Shown here piece after piece: positions 8,162 through 16,464 of a DNA stretch of 64,000 nt (the first letter of the stretch is position 1; every line of letters starts with the position of its first letter). Source of the stretch: Actinoplanes missouriensis 431. Its GTDB lineage: Bacteria; Actinomycetota; Actinomycetes; Mycobacteriales; Micromonosporaceae. The stretch spans positions 3,658,001 through 3,722,000 of the forward strand of contig NC_017093.1 of the NCBI RefSeq assembly GCF_000284295.1. The letters run 5' to 3'. The notes under the pieces are model-generated. The model had not been told where the DNA came from and did not search any database. It worked only from the letters and a program-made list of their open reading frames with translations. Made by a program: the position numbers and the translations under genes.

Positions 8162-9730
8162 ATGCGACGCGCCAAGCTGCCGACGAGTGTGACAGCTCTG
8201 ACCGCCGTACTGTCCGGGGCCGCTGCCGTGCTGGCGCCCGGATCCGCTTCCGCAGCCACCGCCGACGTGGCGATCAAGGCAGCTGACGACAGCTACACCT
8301 CGAGCAGCCGTCCGGGGGTGGCGTTCGGCGCGGAGGACAAGCTCGCGGCCGGCAAGCTGGGCAACGACAGCAAGTCGGTGTTCCTGAAGTTCACCGTGCC
8401 GGTCGGCGCCGACGTGGCGAAGGCGCGGCTGTTCCTGCGGCCGCTGAGCACGCCGTCAGGCCGGCTCACCGTGACGCGGATCGTGGACAACTCGTGGACC
8501 GAGGGGAAGCTGACCGCGGGCAACGCGCCGAAGCTCGGGCTGCCGGTCGCCGCGGTGACGCCACTGGCCGCCGACACCCGGGTCGGGTTCGACCTGAGCG
8601 CCGAGGTCACCGGGCCGGGCACCTACTCGTTCGCGCTGACGTCGGCGCTGACCAACGGCGTGATCCGGTTCCAGTCGGCGGAGAACGCGGCGGGCGGCGG
8701 GCCGGAGCTGGTGATCACCACGTCGTCGCCGGTGGCAGCGCCCGTCACGCCGGCGAAGCCGAGCACGCCGGTCGCCGCCGGTGACTACAAGAACTGTGTG
8801 ACGGGCGCGAAGCTCGTACCCTCGTGCGGTGTGCTCTGGGGTGGGGCGGCGGGTGGGTTCACCAGCAATCCGCGCGACGCCGAGCACAGGAGCTGGGAGA
8901 AGCTGAGCGGCCGCACCGCGACGATCTTCCACACGTACCACAAGGGTGACGAGGCGTTCCCGACCAAGGCCGAGATCGCGATGACGAACGACGCCGCGAA
9001 CCCGCGCGTGCTGCTGCTCAACTGGAAGATCGCCTACGGGTCCAGTTGGGCGAAGGTCGCGGCGGGGGAGCAGGACAAGCGGATCGATGCTTTTGCCGCG
9101 CGGGCGAAGGCGTACGGGAAGAAGTTCTTCCTGGTTCTGCACCACGAGCCGGAGAACGACGTGAAGGCCGTGAACGGGTCCGGGATGACGGCGAAGGACT
9201 ACGCCGCGATGTACCGGCACACGATCGAGCGGCTGCGGGCCAAGGGCGCGTCCAACGTGGTCAACGTGCTGGCGTTCATGGGCAACGAGAAGTGGCTGGC
9301 GCAGTCGTGGTGGAAGGACCTGTACCCGGGTGACGACGTGGTCGACTGGATCGGCCTGGACTCCTACGTCTCCGCGGAGAAGGGCTACTACCACTACGGC
9401 GACTTCGGCGACCTGCTGGACCGCGCGCCGACCGGCGGCGGCACCGGCTTCTACGACTGGGCGGCCACCACGCACCCGGGCAAGCCGATCATGATTGCCG
9501 AGTGGGGCGCCTACCACCGGATCGGCAGGGCCACCGACAAGTCGTTCGTCTACAACAGTGTCCTGTCCGAGCTGGTCAAGCGGCCCGCTATCAAGGCGAT
9601 CGTGCACTTCGACACGAAGGCCGACGACGAGGGCGACCGGGACATCAGCATCGACAGCACCCCGGCCGGCCTGGCGTCCTTCAAGAAGCTGGCCGCCAGC
9701 CCGATCTTCACGGTGAAGCTCGGCGGCTGA
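8162..9730 (+). CDS. Secreted GH26-like glycoside hydrolase with N-terminal carbohydrate-binding-type domain
   Basis: 522 residues from the ATG after GGGGGAGATTCTTCA. A Sec signal peptide (MRRAKLPTSV to GSASA) covers about residues 1-30. Residues about 35-185 form a beta-rich module of the DNRLRE/CBM96-like type (AADDSYTSSSRPG, VFLKFTVP). The C-terminal TIM-barrel resembles GH26 beta-mannanases: the acid/base Glu would be in VLHHEPEND and the nucleophile Glu in MIAEWGAYH. Probably an extracellular beta-mannanase or related endo-hydrolase. Its 3' end overlaps the convergent IclR gene by 23 bases. Inverted repeats CCGACC/GGTCGG (8121-8138) lie just upstream. Confidence 0.85.
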   Translation: MRRAKLPTSVTALTAVLSGAAAVLAPGSASAATADVAIKAADDSYTSSSRPGVAFGAEDKLAAGKLGNDSKSVFLKFTVPVGADVAKARLFLRPLSTPSGRLTVTRIVDNSWTEGKLTAGNAPKLGLPVAAVTPLAADTRVGFDLSAEVTGPGTYSFALTSALTNGVIRFQSAENAAGGGPELVITTSSPVAAPVTPAKPSTPVAAGDYKNCVTGAKLVPSCGVLWGGAAGGFTSNPRDAEHRSWEKLSGRTATIFHTYHKGDEAFPTKAEIAMTNDAANPRVLLLNWKIAYGSSWAKVAAGEQDKRIDAFAARAKAYGKKFFLVLHHEPENDVKAVNGSGMTAKDYAAMYRHTIERLRAKGASNVVNVLAFMGNEKWLAQSWWKDLYPGDDVVDWIGLDSYVSAEKGYYHYGDFGDLLDRAPTGGGTGFYDWAATTHPGKPIMIAEWGAYHRIGRATDKSFVYNSVLSELVKRPAIKAIVHFDTKADDEGDRDISIDSTPAGLASFKKLAASPIFTVKLGG

Positions 9731-10481
9731 GCCGCTGGGACAGGGTGTGCGCGGCTTCCAGCAGCAGCGCGCCCAGCGCAGCGGTGCGCTCACCGCTGAA
9801 GCGTGACTCCACCCCGGTCAGACTCAGTGCCCAGGCTGGGGCGCCGGTCCGGTCGAAGACGACCGCGCCGACGCCCCAGCTGCCGGGCACGAGCAGGCCG
9901 GGGTTCACGGCGTACCCTCGCTTGCGGGTTGATCGGACCCGGCGGGTGAGCGACGCGGCGTCGTGACGCTCGCCGTAGGCCGCGGCCAGTTCGCCGCCGC
10001 GTTCGGTGAGGTAGGCCTCGGCGTCGTCCAGCGGCAGATAGGCGAGGACCGCCAGGCCCGCCGACGCGACGCCGAGCGGGAACCGGATGCCCTCGTGCAG
10101 CACGTGCGAGCGCAGCGGGAAACTGCCCTCCACCCCGGCCAGGCAGACCGTCTCGGTGCCGCGCCGGGCCGAGAAGAACGCGCTCTCGCCGGTCCGCTCG
10201 GCCAGCGTCCGCAGGACGTCGCGGGCCGTCGACGTCACGTCGTAACGCTCGGCGGCGACCGAGCCGAGCAGGAACAACTCCGGTCCGAGGTACCACCTGC
10301 CGCGGCGGGCGTCCCGGTCGACGAAGCCCTCCTCGGCGAGCGCGGCGAGCACCCGCTGCGCGGTCGAGCGGGGCAGGCCGGTCGACGCCGCCACCTCGGC
10401 GGTGGTCACGCCCTCGGAGGCGCCGGACCCGATCCGGCGCATCACCGCGGCCATCCGGCTGACCAGCTGGGTACCCTGCAT
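9708..10481 (-). CDS. IclR family transcriptional regulator
   Basis: 257 residues from the ATG at 10481; a GTG two codons earlier is possible. N-terminal winged HTH (EGVTTAEVAASTGLPRSTAQRVLAALAEEGFV) at about residues 20-60 is followed by the GAF-like effector domain (ERTGESAFFSARRGTETVCLAGVEG). A CATAAT hexamer ends 6 bases before this ATG, supporting a leaderless start here. Divergent from the scoAB genes with alternating half-sites in the gap, so it most likely represses or activates the CoA-transferase pair, as PcaR- or PobR-type IclR proteins do for aromatic or keto-acid catabolism. Confidence 0.9.
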   Translation of the reverse strand: MQGTQLVSRMAAVMRRIGSGASEGVTTAEVAASTGLPRSTAQRVLAALAEEGFVDRDARRGRWYLGPELFLLGSVAAERYDVTSTARDVLRTLAERTGESAFFSARRGTETVCLAGVEGSFPLRSHVLHEGIRFPLGVASAGLAVLAYLPLDDAEAYLTERGGELAAAYGERHDAASLTRRVRSTRKRGYAVNPGLLVPGSWGVGAVVFDRTGAPAWALSLTGVESRFSGERTAALGALLLEAAHTLSQRLSRRASP

Positions 10482-10508
10482 GCTCACATTATGAGCACGC
10501 GATGCTCA
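10481..10508. promoter_or_regulatory. Triple alternating TGCTCA half-sites (candidate IclR operator)
   Basis: TGCTCA (10481-10486), TGAGCA (10492-10497) and TGCTCA (10503-10508) are spaced exactly 11 bases apart, giving two overlapping perfect inverted repeats with 5-base spacers. The block overlaps the IclR start codon and the candidate CATAAT -10, and lies 60 bases upstream of scoA. The one-helical-turn periodicity fits IclR dimers or tetramers binding one face of the DNA. Confidence 0.65.
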
Positions 10509-10570
10509 CGGCGGCCGCTGGATGATCACAGCGGGGCGGGCCGCGCCCGTCCCGCCTAGCCTGCCCGGCC

Positions 10571-11255
10571 ATGAGCAAACTCGTCGACAGCGCGGCGCAA
10601 GCCGTCGCCGCCGTCGCCCGGGACGGGATGACGGTCGCCGTCGGGGGCTTCGGCCTCTGCGGCATCCCCGCGTCGCTGATCACCGCCCTGCGCGACACCG
10701 GCGTCCGTGACCTGACCATCGTCAGCAACAACATGGGCGTGGACGGCAAAGGTCTCGGCCTGCTGCTGGAGAACAAGCAGGTCAGCAAGGTGCTCGCGTC
10801 CTACGTCGGGGAGAACAGGCTGTTCGCGCAGCAGTACCTGGACGGCGTGCTCGACGTCGAGTTCGTCCCGCAGGGCACGCTCGCCGAGCGGCTGCGGGCC
10901 GGGGGCGCCGGGATCCCGGCCTTCTACACGCCCACCGGCGCCGGCACGCCGATCGCCGAGGGCAAGCCGGAGGCCGAGTTCGACGGCGTGCGGGTGGTGC
11001 TGGAACGCGGCATCGTGGCCGATCTGGCGCTGGTCCGCGCGCACCGGGCCGACGACGACGGCAACCTGCGGTACCGGCTCACCGCCCGCAACTTCAACCC
11101 GCTGGTCGCGACCGCCGGACGGGTGACCATCGCCGAGGTCTCCTCGGTGGGGCCGGTGGATCCGGACGACGTGCACACCCCGGGGATCTACGTGCAGCAC
11201 CTGGTGCGTACCGAGATCGCGGAGAAGGACATCGAGCAGAGGACGGTGCGGGCCC

Positions 11256-11269
<14 letters not shown>
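10571..11269 (+). CDS. scoA: 3-oxoacid CoA-transferase subunit A
   Basis: 232 residues. Contains the subunit A signature [19 protein letters not shown] near the N-terminus and TVVSNN-like [15 protein letters not shown]. Forms a heterotetramer with subunit B, moving CoA from succinyl-CoA to acetoacetate or 3-oxoadipate (keto acid catabolism). Its 3' end overlaps subunit B by 14 bases. It is divergent from an IclR regulator, a pairing frequent for 3-oxoadipate CoA-transferase in aromatic degradation, but no other beta-ketoadipate genes are nearby, so the exact keto acid is open. Confidence 0.93.
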
Positions 11270-11885
<616 letters not shown>

Positions 11886-11886
11886 G

Positions 11887-11902
11887 GTCGAATCGATTCG
11901 AC
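11887..11902. promoter_or_regulatory. LacI-type operator upstream of the GH63-like gene
   Basis: Perfect 16-base palindrome GTCGAATCGATTCGAC with a central CG, the hallmark of LacI-family sites. It abuts a TAGGGT -10-like hexamer (11883-11888) and lies about 22 bases before the start codon. The core GAATCGATTC recurs upstream of the LacI gene at 14566-14575. Confidence 0.75.
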
Positions 11903-11923
11903 ACCCGACCGGGAAGGCCACCG

Positions 11924-13588
11924 ATGCGGTTCTCCATCCGGGACATTCCGTTCAGCTGCCGGGGCTCCTGGTTCGGCATCTCGCCGGTGATCGCCGAGAA
12001 CACGGTCGCCGACGACCTGCATCTCGTGTCGCACCAGACCGGCATGCACCCGGTCCTGCGGTTCACCCCGTCCGAGCCGGCCGCGGTGACCGCCACCCCG
12101 GCGCTGCTGAGCTGGGACGCCGGCGCCGGCCGGATCGAGCTGGCCTACACGACGCCGGACACGGTCCGGATCCGCGGCGACGGGCTGGGCCTGCGGATCG
12201 CGGCGGCGGCCGGGACGCTCACCCCGTTCAGCGGCACGTACCTGTACCGGGACCCGGCCGGCGGCTCCGCGGTCTTCACCTCCTACGAGACGGGTCGCCG
12301 GTACCGGGTCACGGTGCTGTCCGGGTCGGCGAGCGTCAGCGGCGACGAGGCGCTCGGTGCCGCCGAGCGTGCCGTGACGCTGCCGGCCGGCTCGTGGGAG
12401 GTCGCGATCGAGGAGTACGGGACGGGCCGGCCACCGTACGAGGCCGCCGCGACGCCGGATTTCGCCGCGTTCGCCGACGCGGTGGCGCCCTGGCGCAGCG
12501 AGCACACCCCGGCTGCCGGACTCGCCGCCTACGTCCTCTGGTCGGCCACCGTGGCCCCGGCCGGCTTCGTCACCCGTCCCGCGGTGCTGATGAGCAAGCA
12601 CTGGATGGACAAGGTGTGGAGCTGGGACCACTGCTTCACCGCGATGGCGCTCGCCGCCGGTGAGCCGGACCTGGCCCGGGATCAGTTCCAGCTGCCGTTC
12701 GACCACCAGGACGCGTCCGGGGCGCTGCCGGACTCGATCACCCACTCGGAGGTCCTCTACAACTTCGTGAAGCCGCCGATCCACGGCTGGGCCCTGCGGC
12801 GGATGATGCCGGCCGACCCCGCCGAGCGGGCGAGCGCCTATCAGCGGCTCGTGCGGTGGACGCGGTTCTGGCTCGACGCGCGCCGGGCGCCCGGCGAGGT
12901 CCTGCCGCACTACACGCACGGCAACGACAGCGGCTGGGACAACGCCACCACCTTCGACGGCGGCCGGGTGATCCAGAGCGCGGACCTCGCCGCCTTCCTG
13001 GTCCTGCAACTGCGCTGCCTCGCCGGGATGAGCGCCGGCGACGAGGCGCAGGAGTGGGAACGGATCGCCGCCGAGGTCCGCGACGCGATGATCCGGGACC
13101 TCTGGACGGGCGACCGGTTCGAGGCCCGCGACCCGCGTACGGGGGAGCGCCGGCGCAGTTCCAGCCTTCTCGACCTGATGCCGATCGTCCTCGGTGAGGA
13201 GCTGCCGGAGCCGATCGCCGCACGTCTCGCCGAGCAGATCGAGACCCATCTGACCGGGTACGGCCTGGCGACCGAGCCCCTCGATTCACCGCACCACGCG
13301 GCCGACGGCTACTGGCGCGGCCCGATCTGGGCGCCGTCGACGGTGCTGATCGAGGACGGGCTGCGCCGGGCCGGTTTCACCGCTCTGGCCGACGAGGTGA
13401 GCCGGCGGTTCCGGGCGCTGTGCGAGAAGTCCGGGTTCGCGGAGAACTTCGACGCGCGTACGGGGGAGGGGCTGCGGGACCGCGCCTACACGTGGACGGC
13501 CGCCGCCTATCTCGTCCTGGCGAGCGACTACGAGACGCGGCGCGGGGCCGGGCCGGTGCTGGACCGCAACGAGATCGGCGGGCGGTAG
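11924..13588 (+). CDS. GH63-like alpha-glucosidase/mannosylglycerate-hydrolase-type (alpha/alpha)6 glycosidase
   Basis: 554 residues from the ATG of MRFSIRDIPFSCRGSWFGI with GGGAAGG upstream. An N-terminal beta-sandwich (about 1-190) precedes an (alpha/alpha)6 barrel with KHWMDKVWSWDHCFTAMAL, NDSGWDNATTFD and YWRGPIWAPST, the pattern of the GH63/GH37-like MGH1 family. No signal peptide, so it acts on imported oligosaccharides. A LacI operator sits at its promoter, and the LacI gene lies convergently at its 3' end with a 61-base overlap. The substrate (alpha-glucosides, mannosylglycerate or glucosylglycerate) is not determined. Confidence 0.85.
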   Translation: MRFSIRDIPFSCRGSWFGISPVIAENTVADDLHLVSHQTGMHPVLRFTPSEPAAVTATPALLSWDAGAGRIELAYTTPDTVRIRGDGLGLRIAAAAGTLTPFSGTYLYRDPAGGSAVFTSYETGRRYRVTVLSGSASVSGDEALGAAERAVTLPAGSWEVAIEEYGTGRPPYEAAATPDFAAFADAVAPWRSEHTPAAGLAAYVLWSATVAPAGFVTRPAVLMSKHWMDKVWSWDHCFTAMALAAGEPDLARDQFQLPFDHQDASGALPDSITHSEVLYNFVKPPIHGWALRRMMPADPAERASAYQRLVRWTRFWLDARRAPGEVLPHYTHGNDSGWDNATTFDGGRVIQSADLAAFLVLQLRCLAGMSAGDEAQEWERIAAEVRDAMIRDLWTGDRFEARDPRTGERRRSSSLLDLMPIVLGEELPEPIAARLAEQIETHLTGYGLATEPLDSPHHAADGYWRGPIWAPSTVLIEDGLRRAGFTALADEVSRRFRALCEKSGFAENFDARTGEGLRDRAYTWTAAAYLVLASDYETRRGAGPVLDRNEIGGR

Positions 13589-14550
13589 AGGCGGTGCCCC
13601 GGCGGTGCAGCCGGCCTGGCGATCCGCTCCCGCAGCAGCGCCACGGCCTGCGTGCCCATCTCCTCGACCGGCACGCCGGCGGAGGTGAGCGGCGGGCGGA
13701 AGTCCTCCGCCGGCTGCCGGGCCGCGACGCCGGTGACCGAGAAGTCCCGTGGCACGACCAGGCCGGCCGCGTCGAGGGCGCGCCGCATGCCGGGCAGCGC
13801 CGCCTCGTTGACGGTGACGATCGCGGTGACCTCCGGGGCGCCGGCGAGCAGCTGCTCCACGCAGGCCTCGCCGGCCGCCGGGTCGTCGCCGCAGCACACG
13901 TCGACGCCGGTCAGCCCGCGCCCGGCGATCGCGGCGGTGAACCCGGCCAGCGCGCGGCGGGCCGGGCCGTAACCGGCCGCGACCCGTTCGGCGGACCGGT
14001 TGACCAGCGCGACGTGCCGGTGGCCGAGGTCGGCGAGGTGGTCGACGCAGCGGGCGACGAGATTCTCGTAGTCGGCGTCGACCCAGGCCGTGCCGTCCGG
14101 CTGCGCGGTACGGCCGATCGTGACGAACGGCAGGTCGCTCCGCTGCAGGCGGGTCACCCGGTCGTCGTCGAGGCGGACCTCCATGAGGATTACGCCGTCG
14201 ACACGGCGGCCGTCGACGACACGGGTGAACGACCGCTCGTGGTCACCGCCGGAGGGCGACAGCAGCACGTCGAGGTCGGCGCGGGCGGCGGCCTCCACGA
14301 CGGCGGCGACGAAGTCCAGCTGCATGCCGGTGAGCCGGTCGCCGGCCGGCGGGATGACCAGGCCCAGGGTGTGGGTGCGGCCCTCACGCAGGGCACGGGC
14401 GCTGGCGTTCGGCCGGTAGCCGGTCTCGTCGATGACGGCCTGGATACGCCGGCGGGTCTCCTCGGCGACCGGGCGGTTGCCGCTGAGCACGTAGGACACG
14501 GTGCTGCGGGAGACGCCCGCCCGCCGGGCGATCTCGCCGATGGTGCTCAT
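13528..14550 (-). CDS. LacI family transcriptional regulator
   Basis: 340 residues from the ATG of MSTIGEIARRAGVSRSTVSYVLSG. The HTH and hinge (ETRRRIQAVIDETGYRPNASARAL) occupy about residues 1-58, followed by a periplasmic-binding-protein-like sensor domain. The operator GAATCGATTC lies between its -10-like TACGCT (14580-14585) and its start, and again at the GH63-like gene, so it probably represses itself and that glycosidase until a sugar ligand binds. Its 3' end overlaps the convergent target gene by 61 bases. Confidence 0.93.
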   Translation of the reverse strand: MSTIGEIARRAGVSRSTVSYVLSGNRPVAEETRRRIQAVIDETGYRPNASARALREGRTHTLGLVIPPAGDRLTGMQLDFVAAVVEAAARADLDVLLSPSGGDHERSFTRVVDGRRVDGVILMEVRLDDDRVTRLQRSDLPFVTIGRTAQPDGTAWVDADYENLVARCVDHLADLGHRHVALVNRSAERVAAGYGPARRALAGFTAAIAGRGLTGVDVCCGDDPAAGEACVEQLLAGAPEVTAIVTVNEAALPGMRRALDAAGLVVPRDFSVTGVAARQPAEDFRPPLTSAGVPVEEMGTQAVALLRERIARPAAPPGHRLYRPPISLRSSTGPAPRRVS

Positions 14551-14565
14551 GCCGCCCCGCCCGCC

Positions 14566-14575
14566 GAATCGATTC
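14566..14575. promoter_or_regulatory. LacI-type operator at the lacI-family gene
   Basis: GAATCGATTC, identical to the core of the palindrome at 11887-11902. It lies 16 bases upstream of the regulator's ATG and just downstream of a TACGCT hexamer, where bound repressor would block transcription start. The two copies, and no third that I noticed, define a small autoregulated regulon. Confidence 0.7.
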
Positions 14576-14596
14576 CGGCAGCGTAGCAATTGCCGC

Positions 14597-14983
14597 TCAG
14601 CCGGCTGCTGGCGACGGTGCCGGGGTGAAGAGGTTGACCAGGGTCCCGTCGGGGTCCCGGAAGAGCAGGGACCGGTTGCCCCACGGCATCGTCGTGGGTT
14701 TCTGGACCGGCTCGCCGATCAGCTCGGCGAGCCGGGCGAACTCGGCATCCACGTCGTCGACGCGGAACTCGACGATGGCGGTACGGTTCGCGGCGGGCTC
14801 GGCGGAGCCCGCACCGAACAAGCGCACGGTGGCGGTGCTGCCGATCGCCAGCGTGGCGCCCGGCAGGGCGAGCTCGGCGAAATCCGGGGTGTGCCGGCGG
14901 GCGGTCCGGCCGGTGACCTGCTCGTAGAAGCCGGTGAGGTTCTCGACCTGGTCGGTGATGATGCGGACCGATGCGAAGTGCAC
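14597..14983 (-). CDS. VOC (glyoxalase/bleomycin-resistance) family protein
   Basis: 128 residues, GTG start with AAGGAG 7 bases upstream. The paired beta-alpha-beta-beta-beta layout is visible (VRIITDQVENLTGFYEQVTGR; IVEFRVDDVDAEFARL; SLLFRDPDGTLVNLF). Members are small metal-dependent lyases, dioxygenases or drug-binding proteins; the substrate cannot be told. It lies upstream of the LacI gene on the same strand, but the LacI promoter and operator lie between them. A 12-base perfect inverted repeat lies about 46-76 bases upstream. Confidence 0.8.
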   Translation of the reverse strand: MHFASVRIITDQVENLTGFYEQVTGRTARRHTPDFAELALPGATLAIGSTATVRLFGAGSAEPAANRTAIVEFRVDDVDAEFARLAELIGEPVQKPTTMPWGNRSLLFRDPDGTLVNLFTPAPSPAAG

Positions 14984-15028
14984 GGTGGTTCTCCTTCGGT
15001 GGTGGGGCGATCGAGGAGAACCGTAGAA

Positions 15029-15059
15029 GTGATACCGGGCAGAATCCGCCCGGTATCAC
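15029..15059. promoter_or_regulatory. Perfect 12-base inverted repeat upstream of the VOC gene
   Basis: GTGATACCGGGC (15029-15040) and GCCCGGTATCAC (15048-15059) with a 7-base spacer. It could be an operator for the VOC gene, which starts at 14983 on the minus strand, or a transcript hairpin. No T tract follows on either strand, so an intrinsic terminator is less likely. Confidence 0.5.
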
Positions 15060-15269
15060 GGCGGCTGAGGTATGACGCGTGACACGTCCCCCGATCGGGT
15101 GACAAGCCGCCGGTGCCGATCATCCGAGGTCGCGTCATCGGAGGGGCGATGACGTGCGCCATCGTTGAACGATCGGACAAATCAGAAGGAATCAATGCAA
15201 CTTGCAACTCTATGCAACCGACTGATTACGGTAAGACACTGTCCCGCAGCGGCGAGCAGGAGGGCGATC

Positions 15270-15839
15270 ATGAACCGTGGTGAGCGACAACTGCAGGACA
15301 GACTCGGCACCCGCGAGCGCGCCGACGCCTTCGCGGAACGGCAGACCCTGGACCACCTCAACGACGCGATGTGCCGCTTCATCGGCCGGCAGGAGATGAT
15401 GTTCGTCGCCACGGCCGACTCCGGCGGCGAGTGCGACAGCACGTTCCGGGCCGGGCCGCCCGGGTTCGTCCGGGTGCTCGACGCCGAGCACGTGAGCTGG
15501 CCGGAGTACCGGGGGAACGGCGTGATGGCGAGCCTCGGCAACATCACCGAGAACGGTCACGTCGGGCTGCTCTTCCTCGATTTCCGCGACACGGTGGGGC
15601 TGCACCTCAACGGCACCGCCGAGATCGTCGAGGACCCGGACGAGCAGCAGGACACGCCACCCGGGCGGCGGGCCCGGCTGTGGGTGGTGGCCCGGGTGCG
15701 GGAGGCCTACATCCACTGTGCGAAACACGTCCCGCACCTGGAGAAGGTCACCGAGCGGCGTGGCCGGCCCGCCGGGAGCGACTACTTCACCGGAACGCCG
15801 AGCGGGCGGTCGGTGCGAGGCGCAGCCGCTCGGTCCTGA
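15270..15839 (+). CDS. Pyridoxamine 5'-phosphate oxidase-like flavin-binding protein
   Basis: 189 residues from the ATG preceded by AGGAGG with a 6-base spacing. The split-barrel FMN-binding pattern is visible: MMFVATADSGGECDSTFRAGPPGFVRVLD and the GNGVMASLGNITENGHVGLLFLDF segment, close to the HugZ/PNPOx-like group. Members bind FMN, F420 or haem and carry out redox chemistry; the substrate is unknown. An in-frame extension to 15165 is rejected because of the strong ribosome-binding site. Its 3' end overlaps the convergent NIPSNAP gene by 53 bases. Confidence 0.85.
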   Translation: MNRGERQLQDRLGTRERADAFAERQTLDHLNDAMCRFIGRQEMMFVATADSGGECDSTFRAGPPGFVRVLDAEHVSWPEYRGNGVMASLGNITENGHVGLLFLDFRDTVGLHLNGTAEIVEDPDEQQDTPPGRRARLWVVARVREAYIHCAKHVPHLEKVTERRGRPAGSDYFTGTPSGRSVRGAAARS

Positions 15840-16380
15840 CCACGCCGGACCCGGCGGGCGCCTCGGCGTCGACGTCGGAACGGCTGAACCAGACGAGCGC
15901 GTGCTCGCCCTCGCGGACCGGCAGGCGGGGGAAGTTGTTCTCCGCGTACTCGGTGGTGAAGACCGCCACCGCGCCGGGAAGCGCGCCGGCGACCGTGTCG
16001 TCGAACGGCCGATCCCGGTACCAGATGGTGGCCTGCAAGGAGGAAGCCGGCGAGCGGGAACCGCGGGCCGACAGGGGTGGGGGCACGAGAGCGCGGAGCA
16101 GCAGCACGTCGTCGGAGTCGAGCATCGTGGCGTTCGCCGCCGGCCCGTGCTGCTGCCACACCGGACCGCCGTAGAACTCCGGCAGCGCCCGGCCGCGCGC
16201 CGCCATGTCGGGGAAGCCGCGCAGCCAGACGAACATGTCCGGCCGGTCGAGGTCGCGGAACTGGCCGAGCACGGCCATCCCGAGCTCCTCCTGCGACTCC
16301 ACGAAAGCGGTGTCGAACAGGTCGATCAGCTCGTCCCGGCGGCCCGGACGCATCGTGTACTGCCGCAACTCCACGATCAC
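15787..16380 (-). CDS. NIPSNAP family protein
   Basis: 197 residues from a GTG (reads VIVELRQYTMRPGRRDELIDLFD) with GGGGAGG about 8 bases upstream. Two ferredoxin-like dimeric alpha-beta-barrel halves are visible, the first ending near FYGGPVW and the second including ATIWYRDRP and ALVWFSRSD. NIPSNAP proteins have no firm biochemical role. It is divergent from the molybdopterin oxidoreductase with an 84-base gap, so the two may be co-regulated. The much longer open frame reaching 17727 is an antisense artefact. Confidence 0.85.
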   Translation of the reverse strand: MIVELRQYTMRPGRRDELIDLFDTAFVESQEELGMAVLGQFRDLDRPDMFVWLRGFPDMAARGRALPEFYGGPVWQQHGPAANATMLDSDDVLLLRALVPPPLSARGSRSPASSLQATIWYRDRPFDDTVAGALPGAVAVFTTEYAENNFPRLPVREGEHALVWFSRSDVDAEAPAGSGVVRTERLRLAPTARSAFR

Positions 16381-16464
16381 TCGAGAATCCTCCCCGCTGT
16401 CCGGCGCCGTCGCAACGATGTCTATGGCATCGGGGGAGTCGCCGCAACCCCGCCGGGGTAAGCG

